This document shows, piece after piece, positions 46,117-49,580 of a stretch of 49,580 bases of DNA. The DNA is taken from positions 1-49,580 of the IMG/VR virus record IMGVR_UViG_3300021354_000002. One strand, written 5' to 3'. The notes under the pieces were generated by a model that saw only the letters and a list, made by a program, of their open reading frames with translations, had not been told where the DNA came from and made no database searches. Position 1 is the first letter of the stretch. Every line of letters starts with the position of its first letter. This DNA is from a virus. A program made the position numbers and the translations under genes.

Positions 46117-47226
46117 TTAGATGGACGTACCGTAAATCTTGACAAACAACTCGTCAGCAACTTTACGTTGTGTGTCGTTGAGTTTGTTGAGATAGGTAGT
46201 GGTGAATGCTTGCCTGAGGGAGCTTCCTGCACGAAGCTTCTTGCAAATGTTCAACAAGGTACGTGGTGAGATTGTCAAATTGAATTGACCTGCTTTATAG
46301 CCTTGGCGTACCAAGTTAGCGAGTTTCACCAATTCTTTAGTTGCTTTAACAGAAAGCACCTTATCAAACTTGTTTTTAAGCATCTTTTCCTCTACATCTG
46401 CTGCGAGGTAATCAACGTAAACCGCTGTACCGAAGCGATCAAGTGTAGCTGTGTTTTGGACGTTTGTGCCAGAGTGAGCACCCGTGTCATCACCTTGGCC
46501 TTGTGTGTTACCAATAGCTACGATACGAAAGAACTCGTGAGGAACAATGTGTTTGTCCTTGATTGCACCGGGCTTCTCTTTGAGTACCAACTTTCCATTT
46601 TCTTCCAAGAGCCATTGAAGACCCATAGAGATTTCAGGAGGAGTTACATCCCATTCATCCCATGCAAAGACTGCACCGTATTTAACAGCTTCAGTCACAG
46701 AGCCATCTTCCCAGTGTGTAGAACCGTCCTTGGCAGTCAATTGACCAAAGATCATGGAACTATCCATGTCTCCTGTGCAGTTAATACGCAAGAAGGGACG
46801 GTTGGTACGAGCACAGAGTTGTTCAATCAGAGATGATTTACCTGCTCCTGTGGGGCCGTACATCAGAGTTTTGTCATTGAGTTCCCAAGACATGAGAACA
46901 TCACGACAAAGCTTTTCGTCTAACACATAGTTAGTGTCAATCTCAGGAATCAAGAAAGCAATTTTCTCATCCCAGTTGTAATCGAAAAAGCAAGTAACAG
47001 GAAAGTTGTTACTAGTAACGTCTTTACCCAAGATGTCAGAAAGAAGCTTTTGTCCATCTTTTGTAGGAGTCAAAGCAACTTCAATCTCTTTTTCGACAGT
47101 TTCAATAGCCTCTTCAAACACTTCAGCAACTTCTTCTGTCTTTGCAGAGAGTTTGCGTTTCTCCATAGCTTCTTTCAAAGCTTCTTTGACCATAGAGTCA
47201 ACTCGACCTTTTGCTTCACTAGACAT
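46117..47226 (-). CDS. MoxR/CobS-type AAA+ ATPase
   Basis: A 369-residue ATPase. A charged helical N terminus is followed by Walker A GPTGAGKS at 124-131, Walker B VFAWDEWD at 186-193, sensor 1 AIGNTQG with N240, and LDRFGTAVYVDYL. Its relatives act with VWA proteins as remodelling chaperones or metal chelatase motors. The VWA gene directly upstream overlaps it by eight bases. Target unknown. An exact palindrome is read DVTSNN at about residue 70. Confidence 0.9.
   Translation of the reverse strand: MSSEAKGRVDSMVKEALKEAMEKRKLSAKTEEVAEVFEEAIETVEKEIEVALTPTKDGQKLLSDILGKDVTSNNFPVTCFFDYNWDEKIAFLIPEIDTNYVLDEKLCRDVLMSWELNDKTLMYGPTGAGKSSLIEQLCARTNRPFLRINCTGDMDSSMIFGQLTAKDGSTHWEDGSVTEAVKYGAVFAWDEWDVTPPEISMGLQWLLEENGKLVLKEKPGAIKDKHIVPHEFFRIVAIGNTQGQGDDTGAHSGTNVQNTATLDRFGTAVYVDYLAADVEEKMLKNKFDKVLSVKATKELVKLANLVRQGYKAGQFNLTISPRTLLNICKKLRAGSSLRQAFTTTYLNKLNDTQRKVADELFVKIYGTSI
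47008..47019. repeat. Dispersed palindrome GTTACTAGTAAC, exact copy
   Basis: In the AAA+ ATPase gene, in the linker before the ATPase domain. Confidence 0.95.
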
Positions 47227-49048
47227 TTAAAATCCTCTTTTCGATAAGTTGTAATAACATTGTTGGAATCTCATCTGGTCTGCTCACTACAGAATTGGCT
47301 TTGTAGTAATGCTTTACAGCATCATGGCAAAGACCTAAACCGTAGATGTTTACCATCTTGGCTCGTTCAATTTCTTGAATCGATTTACGGGTAAATTCTT
47401 CTAACCCAAAGCTAGATTTGGATGCCATTGGTGTGCCATCTGACATCACCACTAACAACCGCTTCTTCTCTTTACGTTTTAATAAACGTTCATAAGCCCA
47501 TAGAATGTTCTCTCCATCTGGATTGCCATCCATGTGCTTGCTACTCGTTGCAAAGTAGTCAATCATGTCTTCTGAACTCACTTTCAAGCTATTGAAAGAC
47601 TTGTAGATAAACATGAGTGGTACGGCTTCTCGTCTGTATCCATCTACAGCATATCCGTCAGTAAAACCTAAAACTTCCAAAGGAATGTTCAAGGTAGAAC
47701 AAACTTCATTCAACAACAATGTAGAAGCTAAAGCAAAGTAAGCTTTCTCTCCATTCATTGATCCAGACATATCCACCAAGACCGTCATTGCTGCGTCAAG
47801 GGTAGTGTTCTCTATGCGAGTCTTGAAAACCTTCTCTGAGAAACCGGGAGCATTAAAGCAAATCCGGGATAAACGAGATTGGTCTAGTTTTCCTTTCTTT
47901 GTTCCATACTGGGTTTGTACCTTTGCTCTGATCTGGATCAAACGTCTTACTTGTTGTGCAAAGTTTTCTTGTTTGATCAAGAACTTTCCACAACGTTCTT
48001 CATAGCCGTACTTAAAACCAGCAGCATGGGCATGACTATCTAAGTAATGCTTTGCTCCAATATGCTTTGGGTAGTCAACAACAAGGAATTTGTCAAAGTC
48101 AGTCAAATCCCAAGTTCCTCCTCCAAGAGCTACTGGATCAGAATTGAGACCTATTCGTCCCATCTCTTTGCCTTCTTCGGGAGAAGTAATAGAGAATTTC
48201 TCCAAGTCTTCTTTGGTAACGAGTACTTTGACTATCTTGTATTCAGTGTCATCATCCTCTTCAAGAACATCGTCTTTCGTCTCTCCATCCTCACTCTTTG
48301 ATGTTCCCAACTCTTCAGGGGATTCTCCATCGGATTCCGTACCCGCAGATGCCTTCTTCTTTTTGGTTGATGTTGGTTTGTCACCCTCGCAAGGAGTCTC
48401 TTTAGGCTTCTCTTCCAGTTTGATGGACAGTGCTTTAAGTATGTCATACGCTATCTCATAGGTTGCTGTGGTTCCTAGTCGTTTATCCAATATGAAATGA
48501 CTATCAAGCAAACGGCTACTAAAACGAGTAAGGACATCTTGAACTTCTTTGTTGGGAGTAAACCCACTTGTTGCTAATTGAATAAGTGGGAATGTTGAAG
48601 AACAAATATCAGCTTCCCAACAGATCAAGTTACTAATAACTTTTGTCATTAAAGAAGGCTCTTTGCTTGCTTTATTCAAAATCTCTCTTACCAAATCAGC
48701 AGAGCAATCATCCCAATTGTCTTTGAAGCCTTTGTACTCACGAGCTTCAATGTTGTTTACACGGCTATCTTCCAAGAAGTTCCATGTAAACATGAGCAGG
48801 GACATAGGATCAATCCCCTTCTCTTTGAGGACGTCAAAGCAGCTATAGCGGTCATGGGCTACTTCATGGTCAGTAGATGCCATAAGCTGCTGTAACTCGC
48901 GTTTAGTGGTCTTCCAAGTGATCTTTGGAAGATAGATCGTCTTGCTGTCATGCCTCGGACGATTGCAATCCTCAAAGACCACTCCTAAGCCAGCCCTTCC
49001 TGCACTGGCTCTGACATATTTCATCACTTGAATGCCTTCGGTTAGCAT
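47219..49048 (-). CDS. CobT-like VWA protein with HExxH motif
   Basis: A 609-residue partner of the AAA+ ATPase. HEVAH at 61-65 followed by FLEDSRVNNIEAREY near 91-105 is a zincin-like motif pair seen in the N-terminal region of such proteins. Residues about 210-270 are an acidic, Ser/Lys-rich linker typical of CobT. The C-terminal VWA domain has the MIDAS motif DMSGS at 426-430, GFTDGY and VVMSDGTPM. It starts directly at the stop of the preceding gene. MIDAS-AAA+ pairs deliver mechanical force to a bound target, which is not known here. A one-mismatch palindrome is at 48629. Confidence 0.88.
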   Translation of the reverse strand: MLTEGIQVMKYVRASAGRAGLGVVFEDCNRPRHDSKTIYLPKITWKTTKRELQQLMASTDHEVAHDRYSCFDVLKEKGIDPMSLLMFTWNFLEDSRVNNIEAREYKGFKDNWDDCSADLVREILNKASKEPSLMTKVISNLICWEADICSSTFPLIQLATSGFTPNKEVQDVLTRFSSRLLDSHFILDKRLGTTATYEIAYDILKALSIKLEEKPKETPCEGDKPTSTKKKKASAGTESDGESPEELGTSKSEDGETKDDVLEEDDDTEYKIVKVLVTKEDLEKFSITSPEEGKEMGRIGLNSDPVALGGGTWDLTDFDKFLVVDYPKHIGAKHYLDSHAHAAGFKYGYEERCGKFLIKQENFAQQVRRLIQIRAKVQTQYGTKKGKLDQSRLSRICFNAPGFSEKVFKTRIENTTLDAAMTVLVDMSGSMNGEKAYFALASTLLLNEVCSTLNIPLEVLGFTDGYAVDGYRREAVPLMFIYKSFNSLKVSSEDMIDYFATSSKHMDGNPDGENILWAYERLLKRKEKKRLLVVMSDGTPMASKSSFGLEEFTRKSIQEIERAKMVNIYGLGLCHDAVKHYYKANSVVSRPDEIPTMLLQLIEKRILNV

Positions 49049-49507
49049 TTATAGACTCGCTACAAATTGACCAACTTCACGATAGACATCACCTTTTGAC
49101 AGATGTTCAGGAACATTGCCAATCAGGTTACAAATCCGAGTAACAAACTCTTCCAGAGTTACTGGAGTAGTTTCTTCTTTCTTTCCCTCTTTGATCTTGT
49201 TTTGCAAGTAAGTCTTGCCATAGAAAGTGCCATTGCTATCAATCAATGCAATGTTCATCTTCATAGCTGTCATCACAACAGACTTGCCTGATCTCCAAGG
49301 AGAAGGCATAGAACTCACCTCAAACTCTTTTTTGATCAAGCTCTCAGTTGCTTTCAATTCCTTTGCAAAAGTGTCTACAGTGCTGTGTGTATAAGCCACT
49401 GAGATCATCTTCTCAAAGGTACTAACTGCACTAGCATCGCTAACAAGAGACTCAGTTGCAGCCTCATAGAGCTTGGGCGATACATCAGCTTTCTTTATTT
49501 CGGTCAT
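49049..49507 (-). CDS. Hypothetical protein, first gene of the AAA+/VWA operon
   Basis: A 152-residue helical protein starting MTEIKKADVSPKLYEAATES, with a central WRSGKSVVMTAMKMNIALID. The short GKS is not a full Walker A. GAAGGAGG before the ATG is a strong ribosome site. It leads the VWA and AAA+ genes without a gap, so it could be an adaptor or substrate of that pair. Its 5' end lies in the 127-bp terminal repeat. Confidence 0.7.
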   Translation of the reverse strand: MTEIKKADVSPKLYEAATESLVSDASAVSTFEKMISVAYTHSTVDTFAKELKATESLIKKEFEVSSMPSPWRSGKSVVMTAMKMNIALIDSNGTFYGKTYLQNKIKEGKKEETTPVTLEEFVTRICNLIGNVPEHLSKGDVYREVGQFVASL

Positions 49508-49580
49508 TAAGACCTCCTTCTCGGTTATGACAACGTTACAACAACATTGCCTCCTAATACCCCATGTTATTAATAACAGA
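49454..49580. repeat. 127-bp direct repeat of the window start (right copy)
   Basis: Identical base for base to 1-127. The gene at 49049-49507 runs into this copy, and the repeat joins the window ends so that the minus-strand unit entering from base 155 continues at 49507. Confidence 0.95.

Noticed and set aside
47219-49048. True cobalamin cobaltochelatase subunits
   Set aside because: The VWA and AAA+ pair resembles CobT/CobS, but there is no CobN-like protein or any cobalamin gene, so a general remodelling role is more likely.

Overview
The window is a complete, circularly closed genome map of a tailed double-stranded DNA phage with podovirus-type gene content. Bases 1-127 are repeated exactly at 49454-49580, so the unique map is 49453 bp and the two ends join inside the minus-strand gene cluster. 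A length of exactly 127 is what a k=127 assembler leaves on a circular contig, so this is probably an overlap and not a biological terminal repeat. No integrase, excisionase or repressor was seen, and no phage RNA polymerase. The phage therefore looks lytic and dependent on host RNA polymerase. The host cannot be read off directly. Shine-Dalgarno sites, sigma70-like promoters and a consensus chromosomal parS suggest a bacterium with ParABS; a proteobacterium is likely but not proven.

Layout. There are two divergent transcription units. From a gene-poor control region (about 1639-2632) the plus strand runs to 36397. It carries terminase small and large subunits, portal, a GroES-like co-chaperonin, scaffold, a probable head accessory protein and the major capsid protein, then a terminator. 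A long run of beta-rich fibre and virion proteins follows, several of them repetitive. After these come P22 gp4-like and gp10-like tail genes, a cupin-SET fusion, three internal/ejection proteins ending in a 1960-residue polyvalent protein, a PurD-like ATP-grasp enzyme, a fibre fragment, and a lysis set of GH24 lysozyme plus GTA-type holin. A bidirectional terminator at 36466-36494 closes this unit.

The minus strand reads from 1638 leftward through the origin of the map and down from 49507 to 36497. It has small early genes and an operon of unknown protein, VWA protein and MoxR/CobS-type AAA+ ATPase. The replisome follows: separate TOPRIM primase and DnaB-type helicase, family A DNA polymerase with 3'-5' exonuclease, an SSB-like protein, 5'-3' exonuclease and T7-type endonuclease I. 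A patch of small coiled-coil and zinc-binding genes ends the unit.

The most unusual signals are not genes. A 12-bp perfect palindrome, GTTACTAGTAAC, occurs 12 times exactly and about 11 more times with one mismatch, spread over the whole genome and on both gene sets. Inside genes it is nearly always read as Val-Thr-Ser-Asn. One copy sits 8 bp from a site matching the bacterial chromosomal parS consensus, although the phage has no ParA or ParB. A 36-bp dyad with a related core lies between two early genes. Three GC-rich hairpin islands interrupt the otherwise AT-leaning sequence, one of them inside the exonuclease gene. Five small genes of 24-54 codons, each placed by overlap or a ribosome binding site, are also reported.
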